Shown here in pieces: positions 1-6,226 of a stretch of 7,356 nt of DNA (positions are counted from its first letter, which is position 1; each line of letters begins with the position of its first letter). A model generated the notes under the pieces. It was not told where the DNA came from, made no database searches, and saw only the letters and a program-made list of their open reading frames with translations. Origin of the DNA: Actinomycetota bacterium (GTDB lineage Bacteria > Actinomycetota > Thermoleophilia > Gaiellales > Gaiellaceae); NCBI GenBank assembly GCA_005884155.1, contig VAXD01000080.1:4002-11357 (forward strand), read 5' to 3'. Both the position numbers and the translations under genes were made by a program.

Positions 1-338
1 AACATGTCCTCCAGCGGCATCTCCACCTCCGCGCCGGCGGCGGTCGCCTGCTCGAAGGTCGCGTCACAGTCCTCGACGTACATGAAGATCGACGCGGTCG
101 GACCGCCGCGCTCCGACGGCGGCTGCACCGTCGACTGCTCGAACGGATCCGAGAGCATCAGCTTCGAGTCGCCGATCTGCAGCTCTGCGTGCGCGATCTT
201 CCCGTCCGGCCCCGGCATGCGGTGGATCTCCCGCGCGCCGAACGCCTGCTTGTAGAACTCGATCGCCTTCGCAGCGTCCGGAACTGCGAGATACGGCGTC
301 AGGCTGTGGTAGCCCTCGGGAATCGGCTTGACGGCCAT
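1..338 (-). CDS. VOC family (glyoxalase-fold, PhnB-like) protein, 3' end cut by window
   Basis: The minus strand is open from ATG at 338 to the window edge, giving the first 112 residues with no stop. The protein begins MAVKPIPEGYHSLTPYL and continues with AAKAIEFYKQAFGA, the typical start of PhnB-like members of the vicinal oxygen chelate superfamily. A second half-module begins near residue 83 (SIFMYVEDCDATFEQATAAG) and runs into VEMPLEDM, which in relatives precedes the last strand of the fold. Family members are about 130-160 residues, so roughly 20-45 residues lie outside the window. The start is supported by a GAGGGA Shine-Dalgarno about 7 bases upstream. VOC proteins are small cytoplasmic dimers with diverse chemistry (isomerases, dioxygenases, antibiotic-binding proteins), so the substrate cannot be assigned. 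It is transcribed away from the transporter operon. Confidence 0.9.
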   Translation of the reverse strand, partial: MAVKPIPEGYHSLTPYLAVPDAAKAIEFYKQAFGAREIHRMPGPDGKIAHAELQIGDSKLMLSDPFEQSTVQPPSERGGPTASIFMYVEDCDATFEQATAAGAEVEMPLEDM

Positions 339-375
339 GGTCTTCCCTCCCTCACGGTTGCGGACCAGCGCACAG

Positions 376-381
376 ATTCTA
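376..381 (-). promoter_or_regulatory. candidate -10 box for the VOC gene
   Basis: On the minus strand 381-376 reads TAGAAT (5 of 6 matches to TATAAT), which would give a leader of about 30 bases containing the GAGGGA ribosome binding site. No good -35 is present at 16-18 bases; the nearest TTGCGC (407-402) is 20 bases away. The box is interleaved with the opposite-facing promoter at 391-419, so the two genes may compete for polymerase. Confidence 0.3.
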
Positions 382-390
382 AAAGCCTGG

Positions 391-419
391 TTGACCCTCC
401 CGCGCAAGTGGGGTCTACT
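391..419 (+). promoter_or_regulatory. sigma70-type promoter of the ABC transporter operon
   Basis: TTGACC (391-396, 5 of 6 to the -35 consensus) and TCTACT (414-419, 4 of 6 to the -10 consensus with the key T, A and final T) are separated by exactly 17 bases. Transcription would begin near 425, leaving a leader of about 30 bases with the AAAGGGG ribosome binding site (441-447). A start site here places the upstream TTG codon at 419 outside the transcript. Confidence 0.6.
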
Positions 420-454
420 TGCACGGGGTCTCCGACCGGGAAAGGGGCACTGCG

Positions 455-1567
455 GTGAAGACGACGGGTGAGGGCGAACGGGAATACCGGCGCAGCGAGC
501 TGCTCAAGCTCGCGGCGGTCGCCGGCGGAGCGGTGATCCTCGGCGGGCCGGCGGCGCTGGCCAAGGCGGCGCAAGAGGGCGCCACCTCGGAGAGCGGACG
601 ACTGCAGGTGCTCGACTGGGTCGGCTACGGCAACGACGGCGGACAATCGATGTTCGCGCAGTACGTCAAGACGCACCCGCACAACAAGCCGCAGTTCACG
701 CACATGACGAACGAGTCGGACGCGCTCGCGAAGCTCCGCGCCGGCCTGAAGCCCGACCTCTTCCGCCCGTACGTTGGCTGGGTCAAGTACTTCGCCGAGA
801 GCGGCCTCGTCCAACCGTGGAACCCGAAGCTGATCTCGAACTTCAAGCACCTGAACCCGTTCATGGTCAAGGCGGGCCAACAACACGGCAAGCAGTACGG
901 CATCCCGGACGACTGGGGCTTCGACGCGATCCTCTACCGCAGCGACAAGGTCCACCCGAAGGCGCGCTCCTGGGGACTGCTCTTCGACGAGCGCTACAAG
1001 GGCCGGATCGCGTGGTTCGACGATCTCGAGATGCTGGTGATCGCCGGTCTCTATCTGAAGATGGCGAAGCCCTGGCATCAAACCGACGAGCAGCTCAAGC
1101 GCTCGCAGGACCTGCTGATCAAGAAGAAGCACCTCGTCCGCCTGATCTGGGCCTCCGAGTCCGACCTCTGGCAGGCCTTCGGCTCGAAAGAGCTCTGGAT
1201 CGCCTATGCGTGGCCGAACGACTGGGTGCAGATGAAGAACAAGCACCTGAAGGTCGTCTACATGCGGCCCAAGGAGAAGCCGATCGCCTGGGTCGGGATG
1301 TTCATGCTGCTGAAGGGCACGCCGCGGCCGCATCTCGCGCACGCGTACGTCGATGCCTGGAGCTCGGCCAAGTCCGGCAAGTGGCTCGAGAACAACTACG
1401 GCTACGGTCACGCGAACACCGTCGCGAGACCGTCGTCGAGCGCGCTGCTCAAGGCGCTGCAGCTGACGAACCCGAAGGCCGTGACCGAGCCGGCCGCCCA
1501 CCTCGACCGCGACATCCCGCGGCGGGCCGTCTACGCCCGCATGTGGGAAGAGGTGAAGGCCTCCTGA
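455..1567 (+). CDS. ABC transporter solute-binding protein, PotD/spermidine-putrescine-like, Tat-type signal
   Basis: This 370-residue extracytoplasmic binding protein would capture a small solute and deliver it to the two permeases that follow. GTG at 455 is chosen because AAAGGGG ends 7 bases upstream and the likely transcription start lies near 425; an in-frame TTG at 419 would precede the RNA. The N terminus carries R12-R13-S-E-L-L-K followed by a hydrophobic stretch to about residue 35, resembling a Tat signal. There is no lipobox cysteine, unusual for a Gram-positive binding protein. The mature region follows the PotD pattern: a first strand LQVLDWVGYGN (50-60), IPDDWGFDAILYRSDKV (150-166), FDDLE (188-192), a C-lobe AWVGMFMLLKG (278-288) and YGYGHANTVA (315-324). 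Compared with E. coli PotD, the acids at the Trp-Thr-Glu-Tyr and Phe-Trp-Met-Asp motifs look like G57 and G281, so polyamine specificity is doubtful. Length is normal for the family. Confidence 0.9.
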   Translation: MKTTGEGEREYRRSELLKLAAVAGGAVILGGPAALAKAAQEGATSESGRLQVLDWVGYGNDGGQSMFAQYVKTHPHNKPQFTHMTNESDALAKLRAGLKPDLFRPYVGWVKYFAESGLVQPWNPKLISNFKHLNPFMVKAGQQHGKQYGIPDDWGFDAILYRSDKVHPKARSWGLLFDERYKGRIAWFDDLEMLVIAGLYLKMAKPWHQTDEQLKRSQDLLIKKKHLVRLIWASESDLWQAFGSKELWIAYAWPNDWVQMKNKHLKVVYMRPKEKPIAWVGMFMLLKGTPRPHLAHAYVDAWSSAKSGKWLENNYGYGHANTVARPSSSALLKALQLTNPKAVTEPAAHLDRDIPRRAVYARMWEEVKAS

Positions 1568-1586
1568 CGGGCGCCGCCTAGCGATC

Positions 1587-2495
1587 GTGGCGACCGAGGC
1601 CGGCGCCGCCGCGCCCCTGCCTCGACGCAGGCGCCTGCGGCTCGACCTGAGCACGCCCGCCCTGCTCGGGCTGCCGCTCGGCTGGCTGGCCGTCTTCTTC
1701 CTGGTCCCGATCGCGATCGTCGCCGCGTACAGCTTCAACGTCTACTCGATCGACCCCGGGCCGCACAGCTTCACGCTCAAGGCCTGGCACGACTTCCTGC
1801 ACAGCCCCATTTACCTGAAGCTGTTCTGGAAGTCCGTGAAGATGTCGCTGGCCGTCTCGGCGGTGGTGGTCGTGCTCGCCTACCCGCTCGCGTACTTCCT
1901 GGCGCTTTCCGGGACGAAGCGCAAGTACGTTCTCCTACTGCTCCTGATCGCGCCGTTCCTGACGAGCTACCTGCTGCGCGTGCTCGCCTGGAAGGTGATC
2001 CTCGGCGACCAGGGCGTGATCAACTCGTTCCTCTTCTGGACGGGCCTGCGCTCGCCGGACCACCCCGTCTCGCAGCTGCTCTACAGCCGGTTCGCGGTGA
2101 TGCTCGTGCTCGGCTACATCTGGCTTCCGTTCGTCGCCCTGCCGATCTTCGTTTCGCTCGAGAGCCTCGACCGGCGCCTGCTCGAGGCCGCGAGCGACCT
2201 CGGGGCCAGCCGGCTGCAGGCGTTCAGGCGGGTGACGCTGCCGCTCTCGCTGCCGGGAATCTTCGCCGCGTTCCTGTTCGTCTTCATCCCGACCCTCGGC
2301 GAGTTCGTGACACCCTCGCTCGTTGGCGGTGCGAGCGGCTACATGTACGGGAACCAGATCGTCGACCTGTTCGGAACCGGCTTTCCCGACTGGGAGACCG
2401 GCTCGGTCCTCGCGATCTTCCTGCTCGGCGTGGTCGCCGTTCTGACGGTGGCTTTCGCGCGCTTCCTCCAGCCGGGCCAGGTGGCGACGGAATGA
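1587..2495 (+). CDS. ABC transporter permease, PotB-like
   Basis: This 302-residue inner-membrane subunit belongs to the binding-protein-dependent transport family and would form half of the translocation pore. About six hydrophobic segments are visible (roughly residues 24-50, 87-108, 113-133, 165-191, 220-238 and 271-293). The cytoplasmic EAA loop that docks on the ATPase is clear: E200-A-A, G206, then LPLSLPG at 218-224. An Arg-rich N terminus (PRRRRLR) fits the positive-inside rule. GTG at 1587 follows the binding-protein stop by 19 bases with no strong Shine-Dalgarno, so translation is probably coupled. The end overlaps the next permease by ATGA. PotB versus PotC is assigned from gene order and the longer N terminus. 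Confidence 0.92.
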   Translation: MATEAGAAAPLPRRRRLRLDLSTPALLGLPLGWLAVFFLVPIAIVAAYSFNVYSIDPGPHSFTLKAWHDFLHSPIYLKLFWKSVKMSLAVSAVVVVLAYPLAYFLALSGTKRKYVLLLLLIAPFLTSYLLRVLAWKVILGDQGVINSFLFWTGLRSPDHPVSQLLYSRFAVMLVLGYIWLPFVALPIFVSLESLDRRLLEAASDLGASRLQAFRRVTLPLSLPGIFAAFLFVFIPTLGEFVTPSLVGGASGYMYGNQIVDLFGTGFPDWETGSVLAIFLLGVVAVLTVAFARFLQPGQVATE

Positions 2496-3304
2496 GCGAC
2501 GTCGCCCTCTCGCCGAGCGGCCGCTGGATCCTGCGGGCCTTCTTCGCGCTGGTCGTGCTCTTCCTCTACGCGCCGATCGTGATCCTGCTGATCTTCTCGT
2601 TCAACTCGTCGCCGGTGCCGACGTTCCCGCTCTCGGGCTTCACCTTCCACTGGTACCGCGAGTTCATATCGAACGGCGAGCTGCGCGGCGCGCTCGAGAC
2701 GAGCGCGATCATCGCCGCCCTCTCGAGCGTCGGCGCGGTCGTCCTCGGCATCCTCGCCTCGCTCGCGCTCACCCGCCGGCGCTTCCGCGGCAAGTCGGCC
2801 GTCTCGGCGCTCCTGCTCAGCCCCCTCGTGATCCCGTACATCGTCTTCGGGATCTCGCTGCTGCTCCTGTTCCACACGATCGGGGTGCCCCGCTCGCTCT
2901 TCACGGTCGTGATCGGGCACATCGTGATCAGCCTCCCGTACACGATCCTCGTGCTCGTGCCGCGGCTCGACCAAATCGACGCTTCGCTCGAGGAGGCCGC
3001 CTTTGACCTCGGCGCGAGCCGCCTACGCACCTTCCGCTCGATCACACTGCCGCTGATCCTGCCCGCGGTCCTGTCGGCCTTCCTGATCGCCTTCACGACG
3101 TCGTTCGACGAGTACGCGGTCGCCTCGTTCGTCGTCGGCCCCCGGGTGACGTTCCCGATCTACCTCTACTCGGCGCTCCGCTTCCCGAGCCAGCTGCCGC
3201 AGGTGATCGCCGTGGCGGTGGTCGTGCTCGTGCTCTCGCTGACGGTCGTGATCGCGGCCGAGGTCGGCCGCCGCATCGCCGAGCGCCGGCTAGGCACTCA
3301 GTAG
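2492..3304 (+). CDS. ABC transporter permease, PotC-like
   Basis: This 270-residue membrane protein is the second pore subunit. Six hydrophobic segments occur near residues 12-37, 71-93, 103-127, 134-158, 189-206 and 237-255. The EAA loop is intact: E168-A-A, G174 and LPLILP at 186-191. The WYREFISNGELRGALETS region after the first helix is typical of PotC-type permeases. The ATG lies inside the stop of the preceding permease (ATGA at 2492-2495), a classic translational coupling. The 3' end is unusual: its TAG (3302-3304) lies inside the coding end of the opposite-strand ATPase gene, so no terminator fits between them and the message must end within antisense sequence. Confidence 0.92.
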   Translation: MSDVALSPSGRWILRAFFALVVLFLYAPIVILLIFSFNSSPVPTFPLSGFTFHWYREFISNGELRGALETSAIIAALSSVGAVVLGILASLALTRRRFRGKSAVSALLLSPLVIPYIVFGISLLLLFHTIGVPRSLFTVVIGHIVISLPYTILVLVPRLDQIDASLEEAAFDLGASRLRTFRSITLPLILPAVLSAFLIAFTTSFDEYAVASFVVGPRVTFPIYLYSALRFPSQLPQVIAVAVVVLVLSLTVVIAAEVGRRIAERRLGTQ

Positions 3305-4384
3305 CGAGGCCTGCTCCGGTTCCCAGGAGAGCGCCACGCGCGCTCCCGGCTCGAGCGGATCGAGCGACTCGTCGCCGACGCGGTGCGCGACGAAGCGGCC
3401 CGCGCCCGTGTCGACGTGGAACTGCGTGTACATGCCGAGGAAAACGATCTCCGCAACCGTGCCCTCGAGCCGCGAGCCGCCGTCCAGCTCCGAGGCGCCC
3501 GCGAGCTCGACCCGCACGTGCTCCGGCCGAACCGCGGCGCGCAACGTCTCGCCGGGACGGTTCCCCGCCTCGACCGGAACGACGATCCGCTCCCCTTCTC
3601 CGACCCGCATGACGCCGTTGTCGCCGATCCGCTCATCGAGGCGAAAGTCGAACGCGTTCAGCGAGCCGATGAAGTCCGCGACGAACGCCGTCGCCGGCCG
3701 CTCGTAGATCTCGCGCGGGCCGCCGACCTGCTCGACGAGGCCGCTGTTCATGACCGCGATCCGGTCGGACATCGCAAGCGCCTCCTCCTGGTCGTGCGTG
3801 ACGTAGACGAAGGTCGTGCCGACGTCGTTCTGGATCGCCTTCAGCTCGAGCTGCATCTGCTTGCGCAGCTTCACGTCGAGGGCGCCGAGCGGCTCGTCGA
3901 GCAGCAGCGCCGCCGGCGAGTTCACGAGCGCGCGGGCCAGTGCGACGCGCTGCTGCTGCCCGCCCGAGAGCTGCCGCGGCCGGCGCTTCTCGAACCCCTC
4001 GAGCTCGACGACCCGGAGCATCTCTTTGATGCGGCCCGCGTGCTCGCGGCGGTCGACCCGCTTGACCTTGAGCCCGAACGCGACGTTGTCGTAGACCGAC
4101 ATGTGCGGGAAGAGCGCGTACTGCTGGAAAACCATGTTCACCGGCCGGCGGTTCGGGGGCACGCGCGTCACGTCGTCGCCCTGGAGCAGGATCCGCCCGG
4201 CGTCCGGCTGCTCGAAGCCCGCGATCATGCGCAGGCTCGTCGTCCTGCCGCAGCCGCTCGGGCCGAGCAGCGAGAAGAACTCCCCCTCGCCGATCGAGAG
4301 CGAGACGTCGTTCACCGCGGCAACCTTGCCGAAGCCTTTACTGACGCCCTCCAGCGCGATCGCCACGCTCCGGTCCTCGGGCAT
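3290..4384 (-). CDS. ABC transporter ATP-binding protein, PotA-like, with Walker A Lys replaced by Arg
   Basis: This 364-residue protein has a nucleotide-binding domain (about 6-240) and a C-terminal TOBE-type regulatory domain (about 280-360, with AAVRPEHVRV), the PotA/UgpC layout. Visible motifs are Walker A G41-PSGCG-R47-TT, Q-loop VFQQYALFPH (Q87/Q88), signature LSGGQ (139-143), Walker B LLLDE (D163, E164), D-loop GALD (167-170) and switch H197 in THDQEEAL. All are canonical except R47, which is Lys in working family members; the codon at 4244-4246 (plus) reads AGG on the coding strand, one base from AAG. It should energise the neighbouring permeases, although it is encoded convergently. 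The start ATG at 4384 lies 9 bases after the VLRF1 stop, with no Shine-Dalgarno but a TAGACT box 6 bases upstream. Substrate is inferred from context only. Confidence 0.93.
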   Translation of the reverse strand: MPEDRSVAIALEGVSKGFGKVAAVNDVSLSIGEGEFFSLLGPSGCGRTTSLRMIAGFEQPDAGRILLQGDDVTRVPPNRRPVNMVFQQYALFPHMSVYDNVAFGLKVKRVDRREHAGRIKEMLRVVELEGFEKRRPRQLSGGQQQRVALARALVNSPAALLLDEPLGALDVKLRKQMQLELKAIQNDVGTTFVYVTHDQEEALAMSDRIAVMNSGLVEQVGGPREIYERPATAFVADFIGSLNAFDFRLDERIGDNGVMRVGEGERIVVPVEAGNRPGETLRAAVRPEHVRVELAGASELDGGSRLEGTVAEIVFLGMYTQFHVDTGAGRFVAHRVGDESLDPLEPGARVALSWEPEQASLLSA

Positions 4385-4396
4385 GCGGCGAGTCTA
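4385..4396 (-). promoter_or_regulatory. candidate leaderless -10 element before the PotA-like gene
   Basis: On the minus strand TAGACT (4396-4391, 4 of 6 to TATAAT) is followed by six bases and the ATG at 4384. The first three bases of the box are the stop codon of the VLRF1 gene. No Shine-Dalgarno is present. This spacing fits leaderless transcription, which is common in actinobacteria. No convincing -35 is seen, and simple readthrough from the upstream gene is the alternative. Confidence 0.3.
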
Positions 4397-5014
4397 AACC
4401 GGTGCTGAAGTCTCGACCTCGGCCGCGTAGAGGTCGTACGGCAGGCGCTCGAGCGTGCGCTGACGCGGATCCTCGGTCGTGAAGAACCGCTCGAGCCGCT
4501 TCTCGGCGAGCCAGGCCAGGCGCGGCTCCGCGGCCAGCAGCTCGTCGACAGCACGGCGGTCGCCGCCGAGCGCGACGAGCTCTATCCGCTCGCGCCACGG
4601 CTCGAGCACGCCGAGCGCCGTCTCCGCCGCAGCCTCGATCAGCGCGCGAGCCTGCTCCTCGCGCCTCCTCCGGAAGCGGCCCGACGAAGAGCCGCCCTTC
4701 TTGTGCCGCCCTTTGACGAAGCGCGTGCCGACCTTCGACGCGACCAGCCGCTCGCCCTCGAACACGCCGACCGCGAAGCCGCCGAGCCTGACCAGCACCG
4801 CCGCGACGACCCGGTCACGCGCGAGCTCCTCGAACAACGGCCCGAGCTCGATCCGGTCGTACGCGCCCTCGTGCGCGAGCCCGAACGCCGGCCGCACGGT
4901 GATCGTCTCGTCCGGCGTCTCGATCCGCACGGCGCCGCCTGAGTAGGTCGTCCGCCCCTCGCGGAGCGGCTCGAGCCGCTTGCGCACGTTCTCGCGGCCG
5001 ATATAGCGGGCCAT
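4394..5014 (-). CDS. acVLRF1-like (Vms1/eRF1-fold) peptidyl-tRNA release factor, GGQ-type glutamine apparently absent
   Basis: This 206-residue protein resembles the actinobacterial VLRF1 family, related to the catalytic domain of eRF1 and of yeast Vms1, which cleaves peptidyl-tRNA on stalled ribosomes. The recognisable core is VGTRFVKGRHKKGG (95-108) followed by SSSGRFRRRREEQ (109-121), matching the GG-loop, RF and Arg-rich helix of this superfamily. The C-terminal FFTTEDPRQRTLERLP segment (178-192) also fits. In place of the usual glutamine near the GG pair there is Ser-Ser-Ser-Gly (109-112), so hydrolase activity is uncertain. Length is close to the family norm. ATG at 5014 is preceded by TAATCT at 6 bases and no Shine-Dalgarno. 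It lies 9 bases upstream of the PotA-like gene, so they may be co-transcribed, though no functional link is known. Family assignment rests on motif recognition. Confidence 0.75.
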   Translation of the reverse strand: MARYIGRENVRKRLEPLREGRTTYSGGAVRIETPDETITVRPAFGLAHEGAYDRIELGPLFEELARDRVVAAVLVRLGGFAVGVFEGERLVASKVGTRFVKGRHKKGGSSSGRFRRRREEQARALIEAAAETALGVLEPWRERIELVALGGDRRAVDELLAAEPRLAWLAEKRLERFFTTEDPRQRTLERLPYDLYAAEVETSAPV

Positions 5015-5030
5015 GGGGCGAGATTAGGCT
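5015..5030. promoter_or_regulatory. candidate bidirectional leaderless promoter with overlapping -10 boxes
   Basis: The divergent genes are separated by only 23 bases (5015-5037). On the minus strand TAATCT (5026-5021) precedes the ATG at 5014 by six bases. On the plus strand TAGGCT (5025-5030) precedes the ATG at 5038 by seven. The two hexamers share positions 5025-5026. Neither gene has a Shine-Dalgarno and there is no room for a leader, so start codons at or near the 5' ends are the simplest reading. No good -35 boxes are visible on either side. Confidence 0.35.
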
Positions 5031-5037
5031 CCCGCGG

Positions 5038-5910
5038 ATGAGCTCGGCGAGCGACCAGCGCCGTGGGCGCGTGTTCGTGGCGTTGGCGGCGATCGCCTGG
5101 TCGACCGCGGGCCTGCTGCAACGGGAGCTGACGGTCGGCACCGCGACCCAGCTCGCCGGCCGCGCGTTCTTCGCGCTCTTCGGCGTGCTCGCCTATGTGG
5201 TCGTCTCTGAAAAGGGCCAGGTGGTGCAGGCGTTCCGGGCAATCGGCCGCGGCGGGCTCGCGGTCGCGGCGCTGATGGCGGTCTCGTCGGCGTCGTTCAT
5301 CGTCGCGCTCAACCACACATCCGTCGCGAACGTGCTCTTCGTGCTTGCGATCGGCCCCGTCCTCGCGGCCGCGCTCGGCACGCTCGTCGGCGAACGCGTG
5401 TCCGGGCCGACCTGGCTCGCGATGGGGATTGCCCTCGCCGGCGCCGCGGTGATGGTCGGCGGCCCCGGACGGCCAGGCGCCGTCGGCGGTGTCCTCTCGT
5501 TTGTCTGCGCGCTCTCCTTCGCGATGATGCTCGTGATCACTCGCGTGCGACGCGATGTCTCGATGGCGCCCGCGACCTGCCTTTCGCAGCTGATCGTGCT
5601 GCTCTGCGCGGCGCCGTTCGCGCACCCCGGCGAGGTCGGCGCGAAGGACCTTGCGCTGCTCGTCGGCCTCGGGGTCGGCCAGATCGGGCTCGGCCTCATC
5701 TTCCTGACGATCGGCGCGCGCCTGATCCCGGCCGCCGAGGTCGCGCTGATCACGCTGCTCGAAATCGTGCTCGGCCCGGTCTGGGTCTGGCTCGCGCGCG
5801 GCGAGCAGCCGAGCGCGACGACGCTGGCCGGCGGCGCGATCGTCCTCGGCGCAGTCGTCTTCCAGGCAGTCGCCGCCCCGCAGGCTGAGCCGGCCACGCC
5901 GTCGCCCTAG
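5038..5910 (+). CDS. EamA/DMT-superfamily transporter
   Basis: This 290-residue integral membrane protein has the two-repeat, ten-helix architecture of drug/metabolite transporters. Hydrophobic segments lie near residues 11-28, 37-55, 72-91, 97-117, 124-141, 147-168, 180-196, 204-226, 231-252 and 262-280. Repeat-typical features include ALNHTSVANVLFVLAIGPVLAA-like sequence around 90-112, ending the third and fourth helices, and its counterpart IPAAEVALITLLEIVLGPVW around 230-249, followed by W-x-GE-type residues (RGEQPS). EamA proteins export or import metabolites, amino acids or nucleotide sugars; the substrate cannot be read from sequence. ATG at 5038 is the first in-frame start after the divergent spacer. 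It ends 16 bases before clpS, so it may be the first gene of a three-gene unit. Confidence 0.88.
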   Translation: MSSASDQRRGRVFVALAAIAWSTAGLLQRELTVGTATQLAGRAFFALFGVLAYVVVSEKGQVVQAFRAIGRGGLAVAALMAVSSASFIVALNHTSVANVLFVLAIGPVLAAALGTLVGERVSGPTWLAMGIALAGAAVMVGGPGRPGAVGGVLSFVCALSFAMMLVITRVRRDVSMAPATCLSQLIVLLCAAPFAHPGEVGAKDLALLVGLGVGQIGLGLIFLTIGARLIPAAEVALITLLEIVLGPVWVWLARGEQPSATTLAGGAIVLGAVVFQAVAAPQAEPATPSP

Positions 5911-5914
5911 CGCA

Positions 5915-5920
5915 CACAAT
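5915..5920 (+). promoter_or_regulatory. weak candidate leaderless -10 box before clpS
   Basis: CACAAT (4 of 6 to TATAAT) is followed by six bases and ATG at 5927, the same spacing as at the other SD-less genes here. No -35 is seen. It mildly favours ATG 5927 over the in-frame GTG at 5921. Readthrough from the EamA gene is equally possible. Confidence 0.2.
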
Positions 5921-5926
5921 GTGCAG

Positions 5927-6226
5927 ATGTCGACGACGCTGGCGCCCGCCGAGGTCGAGGTCGAGCAGCCGCAGGAGGCCGAGTGGCCCGAGCATGACCG
6001 CCCGTGGGTCGTGATCGTCTGGAACGACCCGATCAACCTCATGTCCTATGTGACGTTCGTCCTCCAGAAGCTGTTCGGCTACTCGCGCCAGGAGGCGACG
6101 CGGCTGATGCTGCAGGTGCACAACGAGGGCAAGGCGGTCGTCTCGAGCGGGACGCGCGAGAAGGCCGAGTACGACGTCGCGCGCCTGCACGCGCACGGGC
6201 TCTGGGCGACGATGAGGCAGGACTGA
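5927..6226 (+). CDS. clpS: ATP-dependent Clp protease adaptor ClpS
   Basis: This 99-residue cytoplasmic adaptor would deliver N-degron substrates to the AAA+ unfoldase of the Clp protease. A flexible acidic N-terminal tail (1-25) is followed by the ClpS core: RPWVVIVWNDPINLMSYV (25-42), VLQKLFGYS (45-53), LMLQVHNEGKAVV (60-72) and the closing LHAHGLWATM (87-96). N33, D34 and H65 correspond to the N-end-residue binding pocket (N34, D35, H66 in E. coli). Pro after Asp and the GLWATM ending are typical of actinobacterial ClpS. The in-frame GTG at 5921 would add two residues; there is no Shine-Dalgarno for either. The stop overlaps the next start (TGATG), so translation of the DUF2017 gene is probably coupled. 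Confidence 0.95.
   Translation: MSTTLAPAEVEVEQPQEAEWPEHDRPWVVIVWNDPINLMSYVTFVLQKLFGYSRQEATRLMLQVHNEGKAVVSSGTREKAEYDVARLHAHGLWATMRQD

Noticed and set aside
419..454. Upstream TTG start extending the binding protein by 12 residues
   Set aside because: It overlaps the -10 box and precedes the likely transcription start; GTG 455 has a well-spaced AAAGGGG and gives a normal Tat-like signal.
299..1738. Long minus-strand open frame (479 codons) opposite the binding protein
   Set aside because: Arg/Leu/Val-rich low-complexity translation typical of antisense frames in GC-rich DNA; it spans the VOC start, the promoter and parts of two well-supported genes.
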